A stretch of DNA of 64,000 nt from Sequoia sempervirens (taxonomy: Eukaryota > Streptophyta > Pinopsida > Cupressales > Cupressaceae), in the NCBI GenBank assembly GCA_007258455.2, contig VDFB02254871.1, positions 106,621-170,620 on the forward strand, in the 5' to 3' direction. A program made the translations under genes and the position numbers. Of the stretch, positions 35,311-45,223 are shown one piece after another. Under the pieces are notes generated by a model. The model was not told where the DNA came from, ran no database searches, and saw nothing but the letters and a program-made list of their open reading frames with translations. The number at the start of each line of letters is the position of its first letter. Positions within the stretch are counted from its first letter, which is position 1.

Positions 35311-35683
35311 TGAGCACTTGAACAATGAACATTGAATCATGTTTCAATGTTTCATGAACTACATTTTGTAATTCAGTAATTTTATTTGAATATTTTTCAA
35401 CTATCAATTGGCATTTAATATTTATCTTTGGCATTTGGCATTGATCAATGATCAAGTATCATACTATGAAATGATTTAGTTTTACAATTCTCTATATTTC
35501 TCTTTTTTTTTGTATATATAATACATATATATAGATTTATAATATATTAAATTATTAATATATATATATATACACACGTACTCATGCGTACCCAAACCCC
35601 TAAAAAAATTTTGCCCGTAGCCACGTACCGGGTTCTCGTACCTGAACCCGTCCCTGAACCCAAACCGTAACTTAGATTTAATG

Positions 35684-36357
35684 ATATCGCTGGAAAAGAG
35701 AACAGGAGTATAAATCTGTATATCCATAAATAGATATATATATAGAATATCACCTGATATTTGACTAGGAATCTAGAAGCTGAGACCCTACTACTATATA
35801 GAATAAAATCACCTGAGAACCCTTATCTTGTATACTGAAACCTTGCAAAACTCAAAATATCATCTACTATCAATCTTCATCAAACCCTTATGTCTAAAAT
35901 TTGTTTCTGAAGGAGACATCACAAATTTCCTCAGCTCGATTGATCAATCTTTGAAGCACAGATGCGAACCCTAAATGAATCTACCAATCGCCAACAAGGG
36001 AGGAATCTTTCACCACTAAAACTGGAACCCATAGGAATTCCTCCCTAGGGTTTCGGACTCCGCAATATTACAAAAACAACACACAAAAAGTTAACCAAGA
36101 TTGCATAATAATCTATTAAGAAATAAGGAGCAAAAGCATCCTTATATAGGATGACAAATATCTTATCCACAAAGGATAAGGATGACAACTCATAGGATAA
36201 GATTAACAACTCATAAAGCAAAAACGTAAATCTTATCCATAGAGGATAAGGATGACAACTCATTGAAAAAATACCTAAAGTCAACATGACTTTATTAAAG
36301 AAGATTCGTAAAGCCTATCCTAAAAGCTAATTGACCATTACAAGATAAAACATTACT
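35684..36357 (-). mobile_element. Copia 3' LTR (minus strand)
   Basis: It lies directly downstream of the minus-strand Copia pol stop (36358-36360) and of a GAGGGAGGGT polypurine tract. A TATA box CTATATAAGG is read on the minus strand near 36146-36155, preceded by an array of palindromic ATCTTATCC...GGATAAGAT units (36150-36262). The far end is uncertain, because the hAT at 32221-35675 lies immediately beside it. Confidence 0.55.
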
Positions 36358-37475
36358 TTAATACCCTCCCTCAATGGTCATTCTACTAACAACACCAAGT
36401 TTATCCCAAAATTTTACAAATTTGTCAAGACTCAAGGACTTGGTAAGAATGTTTGCAGTCTGGTCCTCAATTGGACAATACTGCAATATCACTGATCCAT
36501 CTACAAGTTGCCTGATGAAATGACAATGAAGCTCCACATGTTTGGTACGCTCATGGAAGACTGGATTCTTGGCAAGCTTTAGCACCCCTTGATTGTCACA
36601 AAACAAGGGTGAAGGCCCTACTTGAGACATTTGCATGTCTGAAAGCATCCTCCAAAGCCATACTGCCTCACATGTTGCTTTGACTGTTCCCCGATACTCT
36701 GCTTTTGTTGATGAAAGAGCTACCGCTTGCTGCTTCTTACTGGTCTATGTGACTACACCCGTACCAAGACTGAAAACATATCCAGAAGTGGACTTCCTGT
36801 CATCAATAGAACCTACCTAATATGAATCTATGAACCCAACCAGCCTAGAATCTTTGCTTCTACTATACAAAATGCCAAAGTCAAGTGTCCCTTTCACATA
36901 TCTCAATACCCACTTCACTGCAACCCAATGTTCTACCTTTGAGGCTGTCATAAAACGGGAAATGTAACTCACAACATAACTCAAATCAGGTCTAGTGGCT
37001 GCAAGATAGATAAGGCTGCCCACTAGTTGTATGAATGTTCACTCATTGATTACTTTTGAGTCTGTCTTCACTGAAAGCTTCAGCCCTTTCTCCATAGGTG
37101 TAGACGAGATTTTGCGATCTATCATTTTGAACTTGTCTAGCAAATTTCGGGCATATTTAGACTGAGAAATAAAAATACCACCACCACCATTTGTCTGCCA
37201 AACCTCTACACCTAGGCAATAATGTAGGAGGCCTAAGTCTGTCATGTCAAAAGCCTTGCACAGATTACATTTGATTTCTTCAATTAAATGTGCCTCACTA
37301 CCTATAATGATGATATCATTAACATAAATGACCAGAAGGATGATTTCATTACCTATGTTTTTGACGTATAAATTTGGATCTGAAGGACTTCGTTGGAATC
37401 CCTGTTGATCCAAATACCTATCAATCTTTATGTACCATGCCCTAGGTGCCTATTTCAAGCCATAAAGAGTCATAA
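36358..37475 (-). pseudogene. Copia pol remnant: RT C-terminal half and RNase H
   Basis: Read on the minus strand from 37475: the LYGLK/APRAWY segment (with a stop), DQQGFQRSPSDPNLYVK, the RT active-site region LLVIYVNDIIIIG, MGSLIYLAATRPDLSYVVS, then RNase H with CDNQGVLKLAKNPVFHERTKH and QTANILTKSL, ending at the TAA at 36358. The active site reads YVND where Copia RT has YVDD, so one catalytic aspartate is lost. The 5' part of pol, integrase, protease and gag are missing: the sequence stops abruptly at about 37475, where a gypsy element in the opposite orientation begins. Confidence 0.88.
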
Positions 37476-37479
37476 TAGC

Positions 37480-38040
37480 TGAACTCCTAAGGCTAAGGAT
37501 TGGATTCAAGAGAGTGAGGACATCCTTAAGTCACTTAAGGATAATATTCAGAGAGCCTAGAATCAATAGAAGATTTATGCAGATAGGCATAGAGTTGAGA
37601 GAAGTTTTGAGGTGGGTGACATATTTTTCTTGTGCCTTCAAGCTTACAAGCAATCTTCTTTAAAGAAGAGTGGTGCGGAGAAGTTGAAGCCTCACTTCTA
37701 TGGCCCTTACAAGATTGTACTAAGGGTTGGTGAAGTAGCATATGAATTGGGGCTGTCGGAGAATATCAGAATTCATAATGTGTTCCACATCTCTTGCCTC
37801 AAAAAGGCACTTGGGCAGCATATCATGTCATCACCTGAGCTTCCGCCATTGTATGAGGAGGGTAGATTGGTATTAGTTCCTGATGCTCTTCTAGATGCCA
37901 GAGAAAGGAGGTTGAAGAGTAGAGTAATTAAGAAGTATCTCATCAGATGGAGGGGCTTCCCCATAGAGGATGCCACTTGGGATGGCGAACAAATTTTACA
38001 TCATCCTAATCTACAATTGCTTGAGGGCAAGCAATTTTGA
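37480..38040 (+). pseudogene. Gypsy element 3 remnant: integrase end and chromodomain
   Basis: It opens with the last part of the integrase region (NIQRA with two TAG codons following, at CAG-expected positions), then a GDIFFLCLQAY segment, LKPHFYGPYKIV, IHNVFHISCLKKALG and a chromodomain-like end RVIKKYLIRWRGFPIEDATW. It is closely similar to the same region of gypsy element 2 at 57840-58340. Everything 5' of it is missing. Confidence 0.88.
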
Positions 38041-38048
38041 GAAGGACT

Positions 38049-39125
38049 GTAATGTCCCCTTTTGAAGAGTAGCCGAAAGTGTCCATTTAGCCTATTTATT
38101 CCCCTAGGCTAATTTTAGGACATCAAGGAATAAATTAAATTAATTAATTTAAAGTTGTCCAATAAAGTATGTTACGGATAACTTTATTTTAATTAATTCA
38201 ATAGTGACTTAAGTGAGAATTAAAAGAAATATTAAAAATTCACTTTATTATTGAGCTTTAATGAAACATTTTAAGCGGGAATTCAAAAGGTCGTTCAAGG
38301 AAAATAGAAAAGTGAATTTGGGAGCTCATTTGCTCATGCTTGTTTTATTTCTTTCAACTGTGGATTTGGAGCTTCTTGTTGGAGCAAAACCTTAGGACAG
38401 AAACCCTAAGGGAAATCAGTTTTAGTGGTGACATATCCTCCCTAGTAGGTTGCAAGTGGAACTACACAGGTTTCACACTTGAAATAATCAATTGAAGATT
38501 ACTTAATTTTTCGGAGGTTTGCAAGCAAACGAAAAAATTATAGTCTCTCTGAATTTTGCAAATAGAAATTATCAATTTATTGTGTTTCTAGAGTAATTTC
38601 AGCTGAATGTTATGAAAGGAAATTATGGCGCCATGAAATGGAATTGCAGTTAGGCGTAATATATTGATAGGAAAAAATAATAGTTTTGTTGGGCGTTGCT
38701 ACTGAGAGCAGATTGCAGATGTTGGAGATTTTATTGCTGGTCGAGCCACCTTCTATCGAGGCGACAGCATAATCTAGAGTACCATGGGCTTTAGACAGAC
38801 TCCTGCTGGTGGAAACAACCAATAAGACTGACCTGGGGGTGAGCATATTGCAGAAAAAGGGATGTATAGCAGATTGGGGAGTTTGAAATTGGTAGCTGTC
38901 ATCCATAAGGTTGTGTGAACTATGTAGCAGAGGTTCATTGGCTGTTGGGGGATGTAAACGTGATGCAAATGACTCCAACGGCTAGCGCAATCCCTTGATG
39001 ACTTTAGATGGGTTGATGTGGGATAGTTAGTAGTTAGGCATTGGGTTTTAAGTGACAGCAGCAAGCTGTAGTAATGACAAAGGGACCTGAAATAGGCAGG
39101 CACAGCAGCTGGAGCATCTACAGAC
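38049..39125 (+). mobile_element. Gypsy 3 3' LTR, first part, interrupted by element B
   Basis: It starts TGTAATGTCCCC eight bases after the pol stop. The AT-rich first 250 bases resemble the solo LTR at 15173. Element B inserted at 39126 and duplicated CAGAC (39121-39125 and 46067-46071). The LTR is inferred to continue at 46072. Confidence 0.75.
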
Positions 39126-39939
39126 TGTTGTAACCTAACTCACACCTCGCCCCATTGCAAATGGGGACCCTTGACGTTTGCTTTTTAGGGTTTTGCTTTC
39201 GCCTGCTTTCGTTTTGTCTGCTCTCTGTTTGGGGGTTTTAAGTCTGCATTTTGAACGGTCACCCGAGTCGAGTCAGTGAATTTTAGTCTGGATCAATGTA
39301 TAAACGTCACCATTGTGCTTAGAAGGCCTGGGAGACGAAGATCGACTGTCGTTTCGGTCGATTCTGACACTTCCAAATTTTTAGGGTTTCTCACCCCGGC
39401 CCCCTATTTTTTAGGACCTACTTTTTTGGCACTTTTGGGCAATTCTGGGATCCCTATTTTTTAGGGTCTATTTTTGGAAAGTTGCTATTTTTGGAAAATT
39501 TCTATTTTTAGAAAGTTTCTATTTTTAGAAGGGCCACGAGTTTCGAAAACGCACTCAGAAGTTCGAAATGAGCAACGAAACTCTCAGAAAATCGATTCAA
39601 AGTTTTTTTGAATTTTTGGTCAAAAATCTGGAAAATCACAAAAAAGGTTCAAAAATCTGAAAATCTGTTAAAAATGGTGAGAAATTCTGGAAAATCACAG
39701 AGAAATCTGGTAAAGAACATCGAAAATGGTTGAAGATTTGATGAAATTCGTCAAGAAATCTGGAAATTTGTAAGAAATCTGAACAGTTCATGGAAAATCT
39801 GAGCACAATCATGGAGAAAACTAATAAATTCGCCTAAGTACAGAGGAAGTGAATGGTAAACGCCTTCAGCCAAGCAGTCAATGGCATGAAAATCTGAGCA
39901 ATGGCAGAGAAATTCTGAAGCAATGGACAGTCACATGAT

Positions 39940-40740
39940 GAAGTCCGCCCATGGAGAAAGAGGAAATGTCTAAGAAAATGAGGCCATGGCCAGGCATAAG
40001 CTGGAGTCCGCCCAAGGTTGAATGTCAAGTGGCAAGCAAAACAAGAAACTCCGCCCAGCAACATGAAGACAATGGTTGGCCAGTTGATGAAGTCCGCCAT
40101 CCATTGGCAAGATAAACAATGAAGTCCGCCTTAGTCAATGAGGCAGTGGTCAGACCAACAGCCAAGTCCGCCTATGTCAATGGCAAGGAAGATGATGAAG
40201 TCCACCCTCCAACCAAGGCAAGTGGTCAACCACAAGACAAAGTCCGCCCCAGCCAAGAAGGTAAATGGCAGTGAAGAGTGTGAAGTCCGCCCAAGGTAAG
40301 AGAAAGAAATTTGGCTAAGGCATGGACAAAGACAAGTTAAAGTGGCAACAAAATGTGGCAGGTCCGCCTTAGGCATAAGGTAAGTGGCAAAGAAGATGGT
40401 CAAGTCCGCCTTGAGAAAGAAGACCAATGGCAAGCAAAGTTAGGAAGTCCGCCCTCCAAAGTTAGCAATGGCAAAAGAAAGGCTGAAGTCCGCCCTGGGT
40501 TAAGTGTTAGATGGCAAGCAAGAGAGCCAAGTCCGCCCACCAAAAGGAGTCAAGTGGCTCAAGAAACAAGGAAGTCCGCCTTAAATATTAGACACTGGCC
40601 AGAAATATCATGAAGTCCGCCCTAACCAAGAAGTAAAGTGGCAACAAAATAAGGAAAGTCCGCCCAAGGTAAAAGAGGAAAATGGCTAAGGCATAGCCAA
40701 AGAAAAGTGACCAATGGCAAAGAAAATGGCAAAGTCCGCC
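39940..40740. repeat. AAGTCCGCC array with 42-bp period in element B
   Basis: About 18 copies of aagtccgcc (one is gtccacc) occur. Successive distances cluster at 40-44 bases, with a few near 34, 66 or 75-78 where a copy seems shifted or lost. Between copies the DNA is A/G-rich and only loosely repeated (tggcaag, aatggc). The 42-bp period equals four turns of B-form DNA. Confidence 0.8.
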
Positions 40741-40849
40741 ATGTATTAGAAAGTGAAAAAATTAAAATTTTGTCTAAGTGTGAACCTTTGAAAAATGAAA
40801 ATATTCATGACACTTAGAAGATTCGCCCAAGAGAATAAAAAAAATCTTC

Positions 40850-41092
40850 GCCATGGCTAGAAAAATTAAGCAAATGGACAAAATAAAATTGGATTTGTCA
40901 AGGAAAATTGTGGAAAACTCGAGAATTTGGATAAATAAAATTGGACATGGCGAAAGAATTTTGGACGAGAGACAAGTCATGGCTAGAAAATTATTGGACA
41001 TGGCTAGAAAATTATTGGACATGGCTAGGAAAATGTCAGACGAGAAATATTTTTTCGGCCAAATAAAATTGGACATGGCCAAATATTTTTGA
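40850..41092. repeat. ATGGCTAGAAAAT repeats in element B
   Basis: Several copies of acatggctagaaaattattgg and related text follow one another, with three close tandem copies at about 40978-41030. The 79-codon ORF across it only reflects the repeat. Confidence 0.7.
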
Positions 41093-41827
41093 GAAACGAT
41101 CAAAAAATCATGGACAAATCAATTGGATGATCAAGATTATGGCGAGAAAATTTGGAAAAATTGAAAATTTGCCTAAGGCATTGACAATGAAATTTTCGAA
41201 AATCGAACGGGTTGGAATGGACACATAAAATAATTATTTTAATTATTTTAATCTTTTATTTTCCAACACCAAAAAAGAGATAAGTCTTGAAAATTTCGAA
41301 ATTGGAAAGAGAGAAAAGGAGTTTGTTAAACTGTGAATGAAATTAGAAACTTTCCCGGACGAGGTGATTAAGGATAAAGCTTGCCATCTTGAAACAAAGT
41401 GAAAGAATGAGTTCGAACTTGATTCAAAGAAAACTTTGCAAATATGCTAAAATGATCGACCCTCTCACTTCTATAAGTGATTTCGTTTTTCATTTGTGCA
41501 ATCACTCAATTTTGAGAGGAAAAGTGGTGAGAGGAAAATTGTTTAAGGCAAGAGGTTGAAGAAAAGTTGCAGCAAAGTGAAGGAAATAATCTGTTATCAG
41601 CTTGCATTGCAATCGTGATCACGTCTCCAAGAAGTCACAAGGCAGATTCGTTTGTCCATTTCATGTTAACATGAAGCTTCACCATTTATTTATTTTTCCA
41701 GCTTGTTATTTTTTGCGAAATCTAATTTGATTACTAGCTGGAATGTGCTTTCAAACTGATTTTAATGTCGAATTCTTATTATCTCTGTCTTCCTTTTCTT
41801 GCAGATCTATTTTTCGAAGCAGCCAAG

Positions 41828-44797
41828 ATGAAGTTCGCAAGCAAAGGTGTCCAAACTCAATCAAAGATCAAGTCCAAGTGGGAGCACGTTCTAGACACAG
41901 ATCTTGGCCACGTTGATCTTGAAGACTTCCGAAAGAGAATGTACGGGACTGACGGACGTTTGCCAACACCAGTCGCCATGAGGATGATGCGAAACGGAAT
42001 CGTCCATGCAGCTGGTTTTCCACCAGCAAAAGAATGTCCTGAGTTGATGGCAGAATGCGCACTACATTACAACGCCCAAGACAAACAGATAGAAGCTCCT
42101 GACGGAAGAGTCCTTGCTTACTTGTCCGAGCCAGCAATCCAGGAGACTTTTGGCATTCCAGTGTACAACCGAACATCCTATCGCACCAAGCAAGATGAAC
42201 TCAAACTTTATCAAAGTCAGAAGGATCTATGTGCATCCAACATAAACAAGAATTGGTTATTAAAACCAAAGCCTACTGCAAGCAAAATGCCGAAAAAGTT
42301 GATCAGAACCCACTTCAAAGAAGAATATGGCGATATTGTTCTGCTACTTAACAGAATGGTAGGCAGTGCCCACGGTGCTCCGTTCGAAGAATGGATGTAC
42401 TATTTTATTGACGAAATAATCATTGGAGTCAAAATGTTCAATTGGTCCAGGATGATTAGCGACAGCTTGCACGAACAGTTGGTCAACTTTGAGCAGACCA
42501 AGATTTTCCACATGAGCTCCTACATTGTATATTCACTTGCGAGATATTATAAATATCCTGGCTTGACATGCAAAGGCGTGGTTGGCAACGGCGAGGGGAA
42601 ATTCAAAGTCTACGACTGCTATCCACAGCTGCAGCTGAAAGAGAAGTCCCATTTCCGGAGAGCTCACGATGCATTTTTGATGTATATCCCCAGGCTTCTT
42701 CAGGGCGGAACGCACCAAAGACTCTCGCATGAAGCCAAGAGCTTGATCAGTCGCTACGGATTCTGGTTCATTCAGTATCCTAAGTTCACCTACATCAGAA
42801 TCCAAGGATTTTCCGGAAATCCTTATAGGCTGCCTGTCTATCCAACTAACAGGATGGTATTGTTGGAAGTGCTAAGACAGTTAGAAACGTATCAGAACAT
42901 CCAAAGGCCTAAGCAGAAAGCTGCCGTCACCTTTCCGTTTTTCATCGGCAACATGGAGGAGTCATGCCCGACAGCACAAGCAGTAGAGGTTGCTCGATTG
43001 GAGATTCAGCAGTATCCATTCATCTCATACAAAGCCAGGAGCAACTTCGATCCGCTTCATCACATCAAGATCGTGGACGGAGAAAGATACAAGCATCGGG
43101 TTGACCTAGAGGACTTTTGGGCCAACGCAGCTGATGAATACGATGTGAGGAGAAGATTATGGTCAAGGTTGCCATTAAGCATGATAAGGGCGACGGAGCT
43201 CTTCAAAATACCTGACCAGCTGCAAGATGATGGGATATATGTGCAGCCAGGCTTCAAGGAAAATGAGCCTCTGCCACCTATGAAATGGTTCGAACCTGAG
43301 ATGGGTGATCTAGCCACCTTGATGCGCCCTGTTTTCAAGTGCTCTCAGTGGTGGATAGATCGTCAAGTAGAAGTGTTAAAACAGAGAAATGTGCAATTTA
43401 CCTACGAGTTGATGGGAGACACTGAGTCATGTTCTTCGAACGCCGGTGCATCTCAGGCAGATGGACAAGCAGATGCTGCCAACTCCAAGAAGAGGAAAGA
43501 AGCCGATAAATCTGCAATACAAGACAAGGGTAAAGAGATAGATGAAGGGCCTTCGCGGAAGAAACATAAGTCTAAACCCCTCCAGTCGGCTACTTCTAGG
43601 AACATAGAAGAAATGCTTGCCTTGGATAGAGAATCCTTGGAAAATACCATGATCCCTTCTCCAATCCAGGTAGAAGATGATGATCAACCCTCTCCGGCAA
43701 GCACAGAGATCTTGGAATCGGGTAACGACACAGACATCGAGGATGGAGAATTTGAGGAAGGAATGATTTCCGCCCTCAAAGGCATTCAAGAGGACCCCTC
43801 CGTCCAGGAAATCCAGGATATGCAGCCAGTCCAAGAAATTCAAAGTATGCCAGAAATTCAGGAAGAGCATGATATACAGGACATGCAGGACGTCCAAAAT
43901 CAAGAGGACATAATTGAACAGCCAACAGTACCAGAGTGGCTGAGGGAAAGATTGAAAAGAAAAGCGCCAGTGGAGGTCCCTGAGGAGGACAATGACACAG
44001 ATTTTCTGGCCAGATTAGAGCAAACTGCCCCAAGGAAGAAGGCCAAGAAGTTCTCAACCATTCAGAGAGATGAAGCTGGAAATCGCACGGTGCAAATTGC
44101 AGTGCCTACGGCCGACAAGTTTCAAGACGAGATTGCTCCTGAGGAATATGCTATCACGACTGTCGACATGGGTCCGGCAACAAAAGAGCAGGAAGTCGAA
44201 GACTTGGATAATTCCGTGGCCACCATCAAGGCCAGATTAGAAAAAGAAGTTGCCAAGAAAAAGGAGTACAAGAAAGAAATTCAACGTCTAAAAGACTACA
44301 TCCAGCACCTGACCAAGCCACTAAACGAAGGTGAACAGGTGGCGCCTTTACCTCCAACTGCTTCACAGGAACCAGATGCTAACTTTGAAGAGAAATTGAC
44401 AACAGCGAGGGAGGCTAAAGACTGGATGGTTGGAAGGAAAGAAGAAGCGTTGATGTTTGTAGAAAAGTTGGCGCAAGTAAATGAACAGGCCTCCTTCATG
44501 CTTTCGCGAGTTGCTGATCTTGCAGAGTCATGGAGCAGTCTCGAGGATATTCAGAGCAGGATCATCCCATGCATCCGGGAACTGAAGGGCATTTCAAAGC
44601 AAAGATTGATCGAAGACAAAGTTATCGAAGCCGGAGCAGCTTATGACTTCAACGGATGGTACTATGCCTTAATCTCAAGGAAAGGAGTCCTCGAAAAGGT
44701 GAAGCAGGATGGTGGTAGAATTGAAGAACAAGTAAAAGAAATTCAAAGTAAAATCTATGAGATGGCTGCAAATATGCTAGACAAGGAGACTGTCTGA
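41828..44797 (+). CDS. Element B ORF, unknown family, 989 residues
   Basis: I take the ATG at 41828, 22 bases after the 3' splice site ttccttttcttgcag (ending 41805), because the open frame upstream would lie in an intron. Residues 1-530 or so form a globular region sharing many motifs with the element A ORF: AAGFPP, FGIPV, MISDSLHEQL, FHMSSYIVYSLAR, RYGFWFIQYPKFTYIR, PYRLPVYPT and LPPMKWFEPE. Residues 550-720 are acidic, charged and low-complexity, with IQEIQ/MQ-type repeats and a KKRK/RKKHK basic patch that could act in nuclear import. Residues 760-980 look coiled-coil. The TGA at 44795 is followed by 100 more open codons in the same frame. No catalytic or zinc-binding motif was found. Confidence 0.8.
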   Translation: MKFASKGVQTQSKIKSKWEHVLDTDLGHVDLEDFRKRMYGTDGRLPTPVAMRMMRNGIVHAAGFPPAKECPELMAECALHYNAQDKQIEAPDGRVLAYLSEPAIQETFGIPVYNRTSYRTKQDELKLYQSQKDLCASNINKNWLLKPKPTASKMPKKLIRTHFKEEYGDIVLLLNRMVGSAHGAPFEEWMYYFIDEIIIGVKMFNWSRMISDSLHEQLVNFEQTKIFHMSSYIVYSLARYYKYPGLTCKGVVGNGEGKFKVYDCYPQLQLKEKSHFRRAHDAFLMYIPRLLQGGTHQRLSHEAKSLISRYGFWFIQYPKFTYIRIQGFSGNPYRLPVYPTNRMVLLEVLRQLETYQNIQRPKQKAAVTFPFFIGNMEESCPTAQAVEVARLEIQQYPFISYKARSNFDPLHHIKIVDGERYKHRVDLEDFWANAADEYDVRRRLWSRLPLSMIRATELFKIPDQLQDDGIYVQPGFKENEPLPPMKWFEPEMGDLATLMRPVFKCSQWWIDRQVEVLKQRNVQFTYELMGDTESCSSNAGASQADGQADAANSKKRKEADKSAIQDKGKEIDEGPSRKKHKSKPLQSATSRNIEEMLALDRESLENTMIPSPIQVEDDDQPSPASTEILESGNDTDIEDGEFEEGMISALKGIQEDPSVQEIQDMQPVQEIQSMPEIQEEHDIQDMQDVQNQEDIIEQPTVPEWLRERLKRKAPVEVPEEDNDTDFLARLEQTAPRKKAKKFSTIQRDEAGNRTVQIAVPTADKFQDEIAPEEYAITTVDMGPATKEQEVEDLDNSVATIKARLEKEVAKKKEYKKEIQRLKDYIQHLTKPLNEGEQVAPLPPTASQEPDANFEEKLTTAREAKDWMVGRKEEALMFVEKLAQVNEQASFMLSRVADLAESWSSLEDIQSRIIPCIRELKGISKQRLIEDKVIEAGAAYDFNGWYYALISRKGVLEKVKQDGGRIEEQVKEIQSKIYEMAANMLDKETV

Positions 44798-45100
44798 AGG
44801 AAACACTTGCGGCCAAGGAGTTTGAAAGAGCAAGTACAGAAAGTTTTCTCCACCACCGGGCCAATTATGAAGGAAGGCTTCACCAAAGTGTTCGAATTCA
44901 TGGCCATCAGAAGTTCCTTCTTGCTACAAGAGCCAACATGGGCGAATGTGTTTGCAGAATGTTCCGAGAACTTGGATTTGCTGGAGTACAACATTAGCGT
45001 GCTGCCCGACATTGCTATGGAGGAGGTCGACCTGATAGTGTCCAGGTTCGCCGAACGGGAGGCTGCACAAGTGGATAAGGATGACACTCCAGTTGTCTAG
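44798..45100 (+). pseudogene. In-frame continuation of the element B ORF after TGA
   Basis: The same frame stays open for 100 codons to a TAG at 45098. It corresponds to the last part of the element A ORF (9610-9983): both have a hydrophobic/charged helix-like text ending with a ...PDIAMEEVD.../...PPISVHEVE... segment. The TGA at 44795 is therefore probably a premature stop rather than the original end. Confidence 0.65.
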
Positions 45101-45215
45101 TGTTCTCTTCAGTTAACTGATTGTGGTTTTGGAAACCCTAATTAGGGTTTAGTTCTGATTAATCTTGGCCACTGATCTTGAATCAATCTCGGCCGTTCTT
45201 TGTAATCTTGAAAAC

Positions 45216-45223
45216 TATATAAA
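45216..45223 (+). promoter_or_regulatory. TATA box near the 3' end of element B
   Basis: TATATAAA is followed by a run of C and then by aattagagaatcagataagg, ttagagtagatttgagatag and gagattgttgtg, which resemble the bases after the TATA box in element A. About 850 bases remain to the end of the element. Confidence 0.6.

Larger units (their letters stand above)
32221..35675 (+). mobile_element. Complete hAT transposon, 3,455 bp
   Basis: The ends CTAAGTTA... and ...TAACTTAG are inverted repeats, and an exact 8-bp duplication ATTTAATG lies on both sides (32213-32220 and 35676-35683). The subterminal zones are dense with gggtacgc/gcgtaccc words, especially 32235-32450 and 35575-35660, which are probable transposase-binding arrays. 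The transposase gene inside has an open frame across three coding exons. Intact ends, a perfect duplication and an open gene make it the least damaged element in the window. Confidence 0.92.

Noticed and set aside
39940..40740. CRISPR-like array (regular short repeats)
   Set aside because: The conserved word is only about 9 bases, spacers are themselves related, and the setting is a plant retroelement.
42176..44057. Minus-strand ORFs across the element B gene
   Set aside because: They are shadows of the long plus-strand frame, with no motif and no match to element A on that strand.
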